The notes under the pieces: model-generated
The model's input: only the letters and a program-made list of their open reading frames with translations
Told to the model about the DNA's origin: nothing
The model's database searches: none
Translations under genes and position numbers: made by a program
Shown here: piece after piece, positions 1-7,321 of the stretch
Numbering within the stretch: position 1 is the first letter of the stretch
Layout: the number at the start of each line of letters is the position of its first letter
NCBI RefSeq assembly: GCF_003585935.1
Contig: NZ_NRJG01000035.1
Span: 1 to 40,339 of the forward strand
Length of the DNA stretch: 40,339 bases
From: Psittacicella hinzii
GTDB lineage: Bacteria > Pseudomonadota > Gammaproteobacteria > Enterobacterales > Psittacicellaceae
Reading direction: 5' to 3'

Positions 1-498
1 GTTTTGCAGTGCTTCACTTAGGCTAGAGATGGCTTAATTATTTACTTGTGAGTTTTGAGCTATAAGCTTTGCTTTATTATTAATAGAGATTTTGGTTAAA
101 TTTACTAGTAGTTTAAGTAGTTGATTTACGATAAATTTGCGATCAAATCGGTAGTGCAATTACTATCCCCTAGCTACTTAAATTATCTATGTAGGTACTA
201 GGTTGTAATTTTGCGGTAATAATTTCTCTACAAATTGATAGCATTGTATTTGTAATTAAAGTTTTAATTCGGGCTTTAGGAGATTGTTAGGAAAATTTTT
301 TCTATTTAGAGTAAACTATAGAGATAAAAACCTCTATTAGTGTGGCTCATTTTCACCGAAAATGTGCTCTAAAAGGAAAATTCTTCTTTAATATGTTGCT
401 ATACCGATTTTTACTTTAAACTCTTTAGTAAGATGGCTGGTAGTAGCTTAACCACTCTAAGTAAAGAATTTTTGTTGTTATCTAGATAATTATTTATC
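1..498. other. Non-coding stretch, left edge
   Basis: No reading frame with coding character is visible on either strand. The stretch is AT-rich and ends at the start of the secreted-protein gene at 499. I see no clear terminator, tRNA or strong promoter. The last bases before the ATG carry no Shine-Dalgarno sequence. Confidence 0.5.
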
Positions 499-1374
499 AT
501 GTATCATTTTCAATATAAAATTTCATCTTTGTTTTCTCGCGCTAATCGTAAAGCTTTAAGCTTAGGTTTAGTTTTAGCTCTAGCTGGTACAGGTGTTGCT
601 CAAGCAGGTAACTCTGGGCAAACCTACTATAATCCAGTAGCAAATGAACCTACTAAAGTTGCTAAATACTACGATAAACTCGAAGAAAAGATAATTAATC
701 TTTATAAAACCGATCCAGATTTCTTCAATGCTTATAACTCGCTATACGAATCAAACATTCAAGCATTAAACATGCTAAGCCAAGCTGGTTATACGCTTCA
801 CTTACGTAGTGATCTCTTAAAATTATTACAACCTTTAGCTTTAAACATTGCCACTAAAGCAGAACTTAAAAAAGACGAGCAAGGTGTTGCGCGTTGGTAC
901 AATCCAACTGCCGATAAAATTATTGCTATGGCTGGTTACTGTGCGCAAGCAACTTTCAGTGGTCAAGCATTAAATATTAACTTAGCGCGTATGTGTGATG
1001 CAACCATGATCCCATGGTTAGTATTTAACACTAAAGATGCTGCTCCAGGTCAAGATTATGCGTTTTACATGTTAAACGTATATACAGGTATTGGTAAAGA
1101 AGTTGCTAAATACGACGCTAAATCTTTAGGTGATGCTTTTGCACCAGCACAAAGTTTACTCAACGATTATTATGAGGGTAAAGTAGATGCGACTAAAGTA
1201 GGTGCTTTTGCTTTATTACCTAATAAGATGGAAAGTGCTGAATATCGCTTTTTAACAAAAGCGGAAGTAGCAGAACTTTTACGTAAAAAATATAATTGGA
1301 AAGTTGATTTAACGGATGCTAGCGCAAGCGAGTTATCGAAATACAACTACCAGAATCTTTTCCGTGGTATTTAA
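499..1374 (+). CDS. Secreted protein of unknown function (paralog A)
   Basis: A 291-residue protein with a long Sec signal peptide: basic residues at about 15-18, a hydrophobic core (LGLVLALAGTGV) and a probable cleavage after AQA near residue 36, so the mature part is likely periplasmic or surface exposed. The mature part is mostly helical with two cysteines 18 residues apart (GYC...RMC), which could form a disulfide. It aligns by eye with the protein at 2681-3433: both start the mature part with a LY...F..Y segment, share the spaced cysteine pair, have a DY(A/F) segment after it and end with a (L/M)T(K/R)...(E/Q)LL..(R/K)Y helix. No known family is recognised. The start has no obvious Shine-Dalgarno, but the signal peptide supports it. 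A strong terminator follows at 1454-1481, so it is probably monocistronic. Confidence 0.8.
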   Translation: MYHFQYKISSLFSRANRKALSLGLVLALAGTGVAQAGNSGQTYYNPVANEPTKVAKYYDKLEEKIINLYKTDPDFFNAYNSLYESNIQALNMLSQAGYTLHLRSDLLKLLQPLALNIATKAELKKDEQGVARWYNPTADKIIAMAGYCAQATFSGQALNINLARMCDATMIPWLVFNTKDAAPGQDYAFYMLNVYTGIGKEVAKYDAKSLGDAFAPAQSLLNDYYEGKVDATKVGAFALLPNKMESAEYRFLTKAEVAELLRKKYNWKVDLTDASASELSKYNYQNLFRGI

Positions 1375-1404
1375 TAAATCGCGGTAAAATATATACACAT
1401 TCAT

Positions 1405-1429
1405 TGATCTTCTAAATTAATCAAGATCA
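1405..1429. repeat. Inverted repeat in 3' region
   Basis: TGATCTT and AAGATCA form a perfect 7-bp inverted repeat with an 11-base loop, about 30 bases after the stop of the secreted-protein gene and before the main terminator. It may protect the 3' end; no T-run follows directly. Confidence 0.4.
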
Positions 1430-1453
1430 TATTGTTACTTTTATTTGCATATT

Positions 1454-1481
1454 AAGACACCTCATCTAAGGTGTCTTTTTT
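1454..1481 (+). terminator. Rho-independent terminator
   Basis: Perfect 9-bp stem (AAGACACCT / AGGTGTCTT) with a 6-base loop, running into a T-tract (TTTTTT). It closes the transcript of the secreted-protein gene at 499-1374. Confidence 0.9.
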
Positions 1482-1573
1482 ATGTTTGGGGTTACTGCAT
1501 CGCAACAGTAATGAGCAGTAATATGGAGTAAATCCCGCGGTTATAGATCTTAAACGATATGTTTAATAAATTA

Positions 1574-1602
1574 TAGTCAGCGCTAGATTTATAGTCTATA
1601 AT
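1574..1602 (+). promoter_or_regulatory. Probable sigma70 promoter
   Basis: A consensus -10 box TATAAT (1597-1602) lies 17 bases after TAGTCA (1574-1579), which matches TTGACA at four of six positions. It would start transcription near 1609, about 70 bases ahead of the small membrane-peptide frame at 1681 and upstream of the NUDIX gene at 1851. Confidence 0.55.
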
Positions 1603-1680
1603 CGTAGAATACAGAAAAATTTCTTTAAGTTTTCGTAGAACAAGTTAAAAATTCAATTCCAAAATTATCTGGAGGTTGTT

Positions 1681-1764
1681 ATAGATATTTTTGGTGCAAT
1701 AGTAACTATCGTTATTTGCATGATTGTAGTTACTTATTTAATCGATTATTTTAATAAGAAGTAG
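1681..1764 (+). CDS. Possible 27-codon membrane peptide with an AUA start
   Basis: A perfect GGAGG (1671-1675) stands 5 bases before an open frame that starts at ATA (1681) and ends at TAG (1762-1764). The peptide reads IDIFGAIVTIV... and finishes ...YLIDYFNKK: one hydrophobic segment of about 18 residues followed by a basic tail, the usual look of a bacterial single-span small membrane protein. There is no ATG, GTG or TTG in frame near the Shine-Dalgarno; the first in-frame ATG (1720) lies inside the hydrophobic segment. AUA is a very rare start codon, so this is either an unusual start, a start lost by mutation, or chance. It sits between a good promoter (1574-1602) and the NudE-like gene at 1851, with which it could share a transcript. 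No family recognised. Confidence 0.35.
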   Translation: MDIFGAIVTIVICMIVVTYLIDYFNKK

Positions 1765-1850
1765 TAGTGAGTAAGAAGCTTAGTTTGGCTTGTCTCTTAG
1801 TTGCTTTTTATACTTCTGATACTTAGATTTCCTTATCTTGAGGTTTTAGT

Positions 1851-2411
1851 ATGACAAAAAAACCTATGCCTAAAGTAGCAGCTCCCTATACGTTAGGTAA
1901 ACTTGGTATTTTTACGGTTGAAAGTTTAGACATTGAATTTAGTAATGGGGCTGAGCGTACTTACTATCGTCTTGCTTCGCGCAATGATGCTGTAACTGTA
2001 CTTGCAATTTACCAAGAGCAATTAGTTATGGTGCGTGAGTTTGCTGCTGGTACATTAAAATATCAGTTTGGCTTTGTTAAAGGTGGCATGGAGCAAGGAG
2101 AAACTCCTGAACAAGCTGCCATTCGTGAACTAGCTGAAGAAGCAAGTTTTAAAGCTGGTAAAGCTACGCTCTTAAGTTCAACTTTTAGTTCTCCAAGTTA
2201 TGGTACAGGTAAACATCATATTGTATTAGTTGAAGGTTTAGAACCATTAGCTGAACCTATTCCAGGTGATGAACCAGAATCATTAGAGATTAGTTTTTGG
2301 CCAGTAAGTCAAGTAAGTGAACTGTTTAAGCAGGAGAACTTTACTGATGTGTATGCTCGCTTAGCGGTTTACGAGCTGCAAGCTCACTTAGTAAAGACTA
2401 AACATAGCTAA
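1851..2411 (+). CDS. NudE-like NUDIX hydrolase, first copy
   Basis: A 186-residue NUDIX protein close to NudE (ADP-ribose / NADH / Ap3A pyrophosphohydrolase). The N-terminal GKLGIFTVESLDIEFSNG resembles E. coli NudE (FTVESVDLEFSNG), and the GDEPE(S)LE motif near residue 140 is typical of the family. The NUDIX box lies at residues 78-100: G78, E84, R92, E93, L94, E96 and E97 fit G-x5-E-x7-REUxEExGU, but the last conserved glycine is serine (EEASF). The metal-binding glutamates are kept, so activity is likely, perhaps with altered specificity. The start has GAGG 8 bases upstream. A second NudE at 8671-9237 has the intact box and the usual cysQ neighbour, so this copy is the extra, diverging paralog. 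Confidence 0.85.
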   Translation: MTKKPMPKVAAPYTLGKLGIFTVESLDIEFSNGAERTYYRLASRNDAVTVLAIYQEQLVMVREFAAGTLKYQFGFVKGGMEQGETPEQAAIRELAEEASFKAGKATLLSSTFSSPSYGTGKHHIVLVEGLEPLAEPIPGDEPESLEISFWPVSQVSELFKQENFTDVYARLAVYELQAHLVKTKHS

Positions 2412-2451
2412 AAATAACTAAAGAATAGCCAAAGAATAGCTATAAAACAGC

Positions 2452-2468
2452 TGAGCTGTACCCCAAAA
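2452..2468 (-). repeat. 17-bp dispersed repeat, copy 1
   Basis: The minus strand reads TTTTGGGGTACAGCTCA, identical over 17 bases to the plus strand at 30207-30223. It lies about 40 bases after the stop of the NUDIX gene. Related shorter pieces (GTACAGCTC) occur at about 35035 and 35095. Confidence 0.5.
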
Positions 2469-2580
2469 GCAAATCCAGAACTACATTACATCTCAACTTA
2501 ACAAACAAATTTTACTTTTAAATTGTCTAACTAAGTGATACAGCACAATAAAACAATTTAAACTCAATTACAATTCTTTA

Positions 2581-2636
2581 AGATAAATTACTTAAAATCG
2601 ATTACTTAAGATCAATTACTTAAATCGATTACCCAA
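2581..2636 (+). repeat. Four imperfect 13-15 bp direct repeats before the second secreted-protein gene
   Basis: Four successive units of the form (A)GATCAATTACTTAA / AATCGATTACTTAA occupy 2581-2636, ending 44 bases before the ATG at 2681. Spacing is slightly over one helical turn, so they could be an operator for a cooperative regulator, or simply a local tandem duplication. Confidence 0.4.
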
Positions 2637-2680
2637 GATGGTAATCTCCTCACATTTTACTTTTAAGGATAAATATAGAT

Positions 2681-3433
2681 ATGCGTTTATTTTCTAAGTT
2701 TACTACTTGCGTAAGCTTTATGACTGCAGCATTAGGGGCTAGCGTAGCTTTACCTATAAGTGCAGCATACGCAGCACCTACAGGTCCAGAAATAGAAAGT
2801 CAATTTGCTACCCTGTACAATGCTAATAAAGAAATGTTTGATAAATACCTTTTTAACGCTAAAGGTGCTGACAACTGGATAAATAAACAAATTGCTGAAG
2901 GCGAAACGTTGAAATATTTTTACGATGTAGGTCCGTTGCTGTTAATGCCAATGGCTAATCCAATCTTAAGTGATTTAATGGTAAAAATGGCAGATTATGG
3001 TCCGGTGCTCTATAGCGAAAACTTAAACAAGTTTGTTATAGGTATGTACTTATGTACGGGGATGGCAGTCCTAAAATATACACCAAAAGATGCTAATATA
3101 GAGCAAATGTGTACAAGTTTAGCGACTTCTTTAAACTTTACCTTAACTGATCAAGGTGATTATTTTGGTGGGATGTTAATCCACGGTTTAAATAAATATC
3201 GCTTCTTAGCCAAAACCAAACTGCAATCAGAAGTAGAAGAAGCTTTAAAAGGTTTAGATTCTGCTTACGTTTACAATAAAGAACCTAAAGCAGACTTTAA
3301 TAAATTTGTAAATATTGTATTCCTACCATTAGAAAAAGCTTTTGGGGGAGTTCGTATGACACGTGAACAAATCGAACAGTTACTGCACATGCGTTACCCA
3401 AATATTAAGCTTTCATATAGTGAGAAGTTTTAG
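2681..3433 (+). CDS. Secreted protein of unknown function (paralog B)
   Basis: A 250-residue protein with a clear signal peptide ending SAAYA|AP near residue 32, so it is exported. The mature region is helical and has two cysteines 19 residues apart (YLC...QMC), as in the protein at 499-1374, and ends with MTREQIEQLLHMRYPNIKL, which matches the C-terminal helix of that protein (LTKAEVAELLRKKYNWKVDL). Identity is low, so the duplication is old or the proteins evolve fast, as surface proteins do. AAGGA lies 11 bases before the ATG, and four short direct repeats sit upstream at 2581-2636. A terminator follows at 3518-3550. Function is unknown. Confidence 0.8.
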   Translation: MRLFSKFTTCVSFMTAALGASVALPISAAYAAPTGPEIESQFATLYNANKEMFDKYLFNAKGADNWINKQIAEGETLKYFYDVGPLLLMPMANPILSDLMVKMADYGPVLYSENLNKFVIGMYLCTGMAVLKYTPKDANIEQMCTSLATSLNFTLTDQGDYFGGMLIHGLNKYRFLAKTKLQSEVEEALKGLDSAYVYNKEPKADFNKFVNIVFLPLEKAFGGVRMTREQIEQLLHMRYPNIKLSYSEKF

Positions 3434-3517
3434 GCTTATATTTAGGTTTTAAGTCGGTATAAGTGAGACATCACCAAGTTTATATTTTTCTTGTGTAGAA
3501 AATCTTTTTGTTTTAGA

Positions 3518-3550
3518 GTTGGTAAAGCTAACGCAAGTTAGCTTACCAAC
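3518..3550 (+). terminator. Stem-loop terminator
   Basis: GTTGGTAAAGCTAAC, a GCAA tetraloop, then GTTAGCTTACCAAC: a 14-bp stem with one bulged A, followed by an interrupted T-tract (TCTTTAATTTTG). It ends the transcript of the secreted protein at 2681-3433. Confidence 0.75.
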
Positions 3551-3752
3551 TCTTTAATTTTGTCTATATTTGCGTTTAGCTTTGGGCTTTGCAAGGATAG
3601 GTAGGACTAAATCTTAATAGCTCTAGTTGGTATATTAGGTAAATTTTCGTATAGATAATTTTATTAAATTAGAAATGTCTGCTAAACTCTTAACCATTTT
3701 TGCGAAATATCAACAATTTATCAGGTAAAAAAGTCTTTAGTTTCTAAAAAAG

Positions 3753-3768
3753 TGTGATCTATGACGCA
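3753..3768 (+). promoter_or_regulatory. Weak CRP-like site
   Basis: TGTGA TCTATG ACGCA: a perfect left half of the CRP consensus TGTGA-N6-TCACA with three of five matches in the right half. Its centre is about 70 bases upstream of the start expected from TATACT at 3819-3824, a position compatible with class I activation. It shares AAGTGTGATCT with the better site at 20484-20499. Confidence 0.3.
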
Positions 3769-3872
3769 AATCCGCAAGTTAAAGCCGCTATCCCTTAGGT
3801 AAATCGAGCTTGAGGTTGTATACTAATCCTAGACAAGTTTACTTTTTTTATCTCAAGGCATAGGATCTGAAT

Positions 3873-4526
3873 ATGGTTGGAATAAGCGGCGATTTAACTT
3901 ACGCACAAAAACTTCGTTTACAGTTTTCCGAGCAACGTAAACAACGTTTTGCTCTGGATCAAAACTATAGCGCAGTGCAGTGTGAAATAGATTTAAATGA
4001 AATTTTTGAACGTGCTGGCAAAGAACTCGAAGAATATATTTTAGGAGTAAAACGCCTAGCCGACGTTTTTGCGGGGCAAGGAGTTGGAGGACAAGCTACT
4101 CTTGAGGTAAAAACTCCCGTAGCACGTGAAATCTATAAAGACTTAACTTTAGTAACTCTAGATGGTAAAAGTTACTTTAGTAGTGAGAATTTAAATCGTT
4201 TACTTAAGATATGCTATTACACCCAACGTTTAAATTCAGAAGCAAATAGAGTACGTGATCAAGAGTTATTAGCAAAAGCTAATTTACTTTGTCAGCCATT
4301 TGTGGACTATGGAGTAAATCCAGATGAGTACTTAGCTTTACTGCTTTATTTAGTACACTTAGAAAGTAAAAACGATCGTTTGCCAGATCCTGAACAAGAA
4401 GCAGCATTAACTTTACTTGAACAAGTAGTAAATCAATATATGTTGCAAGAAATCTCGTATGTGCAATTAAGTCAGTATTTACTACTTACCCCGCAAGAGT
4501 TACGAGAGCTACCTAAATTTAAGTAG
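3873..4526 (+). CDS. Unknown cytosolic helical protein
   Basis: A 217-residue protein with no signal peptide or membrane segment; it is rich in Leu, Glu and Gln and looks all-helical. The start has AGGA 8 bases upstream. Two cysteines are present (Cys37 and one in LKICYY). The C-terminal half (LALLLYLVHLESKNDRLPDPEQEAALTLLEQ, residues about 165-200) suggests a compact helical bundle. I recognise no family. It appears to be transcribed alone, with a CRP-like motif about 110 bases upstream and an inverted repeat at 4554-4578 downstream. Confidence 0.7.
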   Translation: MVGISGDLTYAQKLRLQFSEQRKQRFALDQNYSAVQCEIDLNEIFERAGKELEEYILGVKRLADVFAGQGVGGQATLEVKTPVAREIYKDLTLVTLDGKSYFSSENLNRLLKICYYTQRLNSEANRVRDQELLAKANLLCQPFVDYGVNPDEYLALLLYLVHLESKNDRLPDPEQEAALTLLEQVVNQYMLQEISYVQLSQYLLLTPQELRELPKFK

Positions 4527-4553
4527 CAAAATGTAATTGCTATATTACAACTC

Positions 4554-4578
4554 AACCCCGCGCTTTAAGCGTGGGGTT
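4554..4578 (+). terminator. GC-rich inverted repeat, possible terminator
   Basis: AACCCCGCGCTT and AAGCGTGGGGTT are separated by one T, giving up to 12 pairs (one G-U) with a tight loop. It lies 27 bases after the stop of the gene at 3873-4526. No T-run follows, so intrinsic termination is uncertain; it may stabilise the 3' end. Confidence 0.45.
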
Positions 4579-4630
4579 AAGTCATTGTTGATAGAGTTAA
4601 TAGATCTTAGGCTAATTGAGTGTTAATCGT

Positions 4631-4805
4631 GTTGATCGAGTGGTAGCTCATTAAGTGTTTATTGAGTTGATCGAGTGGTAGCTCATTAAGTGTTTATTGA
4701 GTTGATCGAGTGGTAGCTCATTAAGTGTTTATTGAGTTGATCGAGTGGTAGCTCATTAAGTGTTTATTGAGTTGATTGAGTGGTAGCTCATTAAGTTGTT
4801 AATCG
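4631..4805. repeat. 35-bp tandem repeat array (5 units)
   Basis: Five head-to-tail units begin at 4631, 4666, 4701, 4736 and 4771. Each starts GTTGATCGAGTGGTAGCTCA and ends TTAAGTGTTTATTGA. Units 1-4 are identical; unit 5 has GTTGATTGAG and a diverged end, and a decayed half-unit continues to about 4826 (AATCGAGCGCTAGCGCATTG). There are no spacers, so it is not CRISPR. Units 1-4 each hold one GATC at exact 35-bp spacing. The array ends at the -35 box of the putative small RNA promoter. Copy-number variation between strains is expected because perfect copies recombine easily. Confidence 0.9.
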
Positions 4806-4822
4806 AGCGCTAGCGCATTGAG

Positions 4823-4851
4823 TTGTCATAAAGGGAGAAATTCGCTATAAT
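4823..4851 (+). promoter_or_regulatory. Strong sigma70 promoter for a putative small RNA
   Basis: TTGTCA (4823-4828), a 17-base spacer and TATAAT (4846-4851): a near-consensus promoter, the best in the window. Transcription would start near 4858. No protein-coding gene follows on this strand before the terminator at 4985-5019. The decayed last unit of the 35-bp array overlaps the -35 box. Confidence 0.8.
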
Positions 4852-4857
4852 AAGCCG

Positions 4858-5019
4858 CGAGTATAACTCATGTTCTTATTTTACAAATGTGTGTCTAATG
4901 CTTTGGTTTACTTTGTGTAAGTAAGAACATTAGCTTAGAGTTGATATGCTTTGGAAAAGGTCTACAAAAGCTAGCAATAAAAACGCACTTGGGTGGTCTA
5001 CCTAAGTGCAATTTTTTTT
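4858..5019 (+). ncRNA. Putative small RNA, about 160 nt
   Basis: A near-consensus promoter (4823-4851) and a strong terminator (4985-5019) bracket about 160 bases with no useful ORF (the longest ATG frame is 16 codons). The interval folds: GTTCTTATTTTACAAA (4872-4887) pairs with TTTGTGTAAGTAAGAAC (4912-4928) in a long stem with a 24-base loop containing GTGTGTC; TAGCTT (4931-4936) pairs with AAGCTA (4968-4973); the terminator is the third stem. I do not recognise it as 6S, 4.5S, GcvB, Spot 42 or tmRNA. The architecture of stem, single-stranded stretch and terminator with eight T's is that of an Hfq-type trans-acting RNA, but this is inference. Confidence 0.6.
4985..5019 (+). terminator. Strong rho-independent terminator
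   Basis: GCACTTGGGT, loop GGTCT, ACCTAAGTGC: a 10-bp stem with one G-T pair, followed by AA and eight T's (5012-5019). Confidence 0.92.
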
Positions 5020-5145
5020 GGGCTAAATTTGGAAGTTATAAGGTCATAGTTTTTAGCGCCTGTGATGACAAAACTATGGAGTAAGAGAATCTTAAATTAT
5101 TACACTAATCCAAGAATGATAGTTAAACTTACATCTAAATGTTAG

Positions 5146-6438
5146 CTAAGCATTACGTTCAGCAAGAATTTGCTGTACGACTTTAAGTCTAGTTTGAATA
5201 ACTTGAGCTTTGTAGTATTGTTTAGCACACATAAAACGTAAGTACTTAGTATCTAAGCCGGCGGTTAAGCTTGAGAGATCAACTACGTTTGTTAGCCAAT
5301 CTTTAAAGTTAAAGATAAATTCTTTTTCATCAAGTTGGCTATGATATTGGCGTAATGCTACTCGATTAAATGAGTGTAAGTATTTAGTGAAATCAACAAA
5401 GTCTCTTTCTTCTTGATTAGCTAAATAGAGTTCGAGTTGCATTTGGATTTGTGCACGGATATGTTCTGGATAATAAAAGGTTAGTATCGGAGAATTATCT
5501 TTGAACAGTGCTTGATCAGCTAATTGATCATCTAATTGATCATCTAATTGATCATCTAATTGATCATCTAATTGATCATCTAATTGATCATCTAATTGAT
5601 CATCTAATTGATCATCTAATTGATCAAAAGTTTGAGCTACTGCTGCGCTTTCTATTTGCTTAGCAGCTGCTTGATCGTCTTGCGATAGATTTAAGTGCTG
5701 TTGGGTATCTTTTGGCTGTGTAAAGTAATTTGGGTACAGATGTTGAGTAATAGCGGTATTGATAGCTAATTGCATACCAATCACTGTACCTAAAGCAGTA
5801 AACTTGAGTAAGTAATAATGCGTTATGTGATACAACTGCCGATAGAATAACTGATGTTTAGCTTGCGACCAAGGGATGCGCGAAATAGTAATCAGTAATC
5901 TATGTCCTAAAGAAGTTAAACTTGGATCTGCAGCAGTAAAGATATTAATCTCTAGTTGCTGTAAATGATTTAACAGTTGGGAAATAGCTACGGCATCTTT
6001 TTCAGGATCAAAAGGGGCTAGCTGTTGGTTAGATGCACTCCACGTTTGGTGGCGTACTTGTTTTGCCGTATATTGATACAGGCAGGCCAGAGCTCTTAAG
6101 CGTTCATTAATTAATTCATAGTGCGCATAATGCTGATGGACAGCAATAGTCGCTAACATGAGTTTGTTAATGAGTTTTTGAGTTTTAATTTGAGTTTTAG
6201 GATGCTGCCAATCTAATCCTAGAAGGCTACTATTTTCCGTATCTGCATACCGAAATAGTGCATTAAAAAGATTGAGTCGACTCACATAACGCGGATTAAA
6301 AATTTTGCCGCATAGAGCATGCATTGCCGGATAACGAGATTGCTCAAGTAATTGTTTAGCTTTTTCTAAATCCGCTGCTTCTTGTTCTAATTGCCAAAGT
6401 GGTAAAGCGCGATAGTAAGTAGTAAGGCTTGAGGTCAT
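5146..6438 (-). CDS. Unknown protein with a (DQLD)9 repeat
   Basis: A 430-residue protein, no signal peptide; AAGGA stands 8 bases before the ATG. Residues 1-240 are helical and rich in Leu, Tyr, His and Gln. Residues 271-306 are nine copies of the tetrapeptide DQLD (the copy nearest the C-terminus reads DQLA), encoded by a 12-bp repeat at 5519-5626, an acidic coiled or disordered linker. A second helical part follows (QIQMQLELYLANQEERDFVDFTKYL, then FNFKDWLTNVVDLSSL). One hydrophobic stretch (FTALGTVIGMQLAINTAI, about residue 213-230) is too polar to be a sure membrane span. No family recognised. Because the repeat is a multiple of three, copy-number change alters linker length without frameshift. 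Confidence 0.75.
   Translation of the reverse strand: MTSSLTTYYRALPLWQLEQEAADLEKAKQLLEQSRYPAMHALCGKIFNPRYVSRLNLFNALFRYADTENSSLLGLDWQHPKTQIKTQKLINKLMLATIAVHQHYAHYELINERLRALACLYQYTAKQVRHQTWSASNQQLAPFDPEKDAVAISQLLNHLQQLEINIFTAADPSLTSLGHRLLITISRIPWSQAKHQLFYRQLYHITHYYLLKFTALGTVIGMQLAINTAITQHLYPNYFTQPKDTQQHLNLSQDDQAAAKQIESAAVAQTFDQLDDQLDDQLDDQLDDQLDDQLDDQLDDQLDDQLADQALFKDNSPILTFYYPEHIRAQIQMQLELYLANQEERDFVDFTKYLHSFNRVALRQYHSQLDEKEFIFNFKDWLTNVVDLSSLTAGLDTKYLRFMCAKQYYKAQVIQTRLKVVQQILAERNA
5519..5626. repeat. 12-bp in-frame tandem repeat, 9 units
   Basis: Nine tandem units of TCTAATTGATCA on the plus strand (the first begins GC), coding DQLD on the minus strand. Eight units (5531-5626) are perfect. 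Each contains the palindrome TGATCA and therefore one GATC, at 12-bp spacing; a further GATC lies just outside at about 5514. Perfect identity implies recent expansion and likely length polymorphism. Confidence 0.95.
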
Positions 6439-7321
6439 AAAACACGTCCTTACAGAATAATCTGAGCTTTATAAATATGGTCTTTTCTCCCTATATTTTT
6501 ACTATAGTAAATAAAAGTAAAATAATTCTGTTTTTTTCGCGTTTTTTACAAATACCATACCTAAATAGTTTTTCTGGCTGTTTTTATGCCTGATAATCAA
6601 CACTTTATTCATATCGAGATATGTGAAAGCAAAGTTAAGTATAGATGATTTAGGGTAAGGGAGGCGTTAAAGAGGAGGATTGTCTTGTTTAAGGGCTGTC
6701 GGGAAGATTGCTAACTGCTTGAAAATACGAAAGTAAACGAAAGTTGAGCTTCTAAAGTCAGAATCTTTTGCAGTTAAGTTGTATCATTTTTGAGGTACAG
6801 CTACCTCAGTTTATTTGCTTGCGATAGGAGATTTTTTAGTAATGAGGCTCTTTGTTGTAGAGATAGAGCAAAAGTAAAGATACAACACAACAAGAAAAGT
6901 AGAGACACAAAAAATTTTACGTCATAAAGTCTATTTACTAGTAAGAATAGCCAAGAGAGTATTGGCTAAAATTAGTACTAATGACATAAAACTTACATAA
7001 AAGTGTGTATGTTTATTAATCTGTGTTGCAAGTGAGAAAAATGTCGATTTTTCCTCACAAAAGATAGCAGCACCTTACGCTTAAATTTCTTCGTTTTATA
7101 TCTTTTTGAGAAATAGACGCAAAAACAGCAAGGTTAAATAAGAGAGAAATGTGAGTTCTTTCCGTGAGATTGCTTAATATTGACGACTTTAATGAAAAAG
7201 ATAAAACAATTTTTACGAAAAATTACCCTCTTACTGAAAAAGTGCTATATTAGTAATAAGGAGACGTTGCAAGTAATAACTAAGAGATTTACATATCTTG
7301 TATTAGACTAGCGAGGTAACC
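6439..7321. other. Long non-coding region between divergent genes
   Basis: No credible gene in 880 bases. It holds a perfect hairpin TGAGGTA-CAGC-TACCTCA at 6791-6808, an inverted repeat at 7033-7059 (GTGAGAAAAAT / ATTTTTCCTCAC), and a possible promoter for the KilA-N gene (TTACCC at 7223, 17 bases, TATATT at 7246-7251). The length is unusual for a small genome and may hold an unrecognised RNA. Confidence 0.45.

Larger units (their letters stand above)
3434..3872. other. Intergenic region with terminator and regulatory half
   Basis: Contains the terminator of the upstream gene (3518-3550), then AT-rich DNA with a CRP-like motif (3753-3768) and a possible -10 box TATACT at 3819-3824 before the gene at 3873. 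No coding potential seen. Confidence 0.5.

Noticed and set aside
4631-4826. 35-bp repeats as a CRISPR array
   Set aside because: Units are directly head to tail with no spacers, and no cas genes are present.
4858-5019. Identity of the small RNA as 6S, 4.5S, GcvB, Spot 42 or tmRNA
   Set aside because: None of the conserved sequence blocks I know of these RNAs is present; the length and fold also differ.
5519-5626. TTGATC-rich repeats as FNR boxes
   Set aside because: The FNR palindrome TTGAT-N4-ATCAA does not occur; similarity is limited to the half site.
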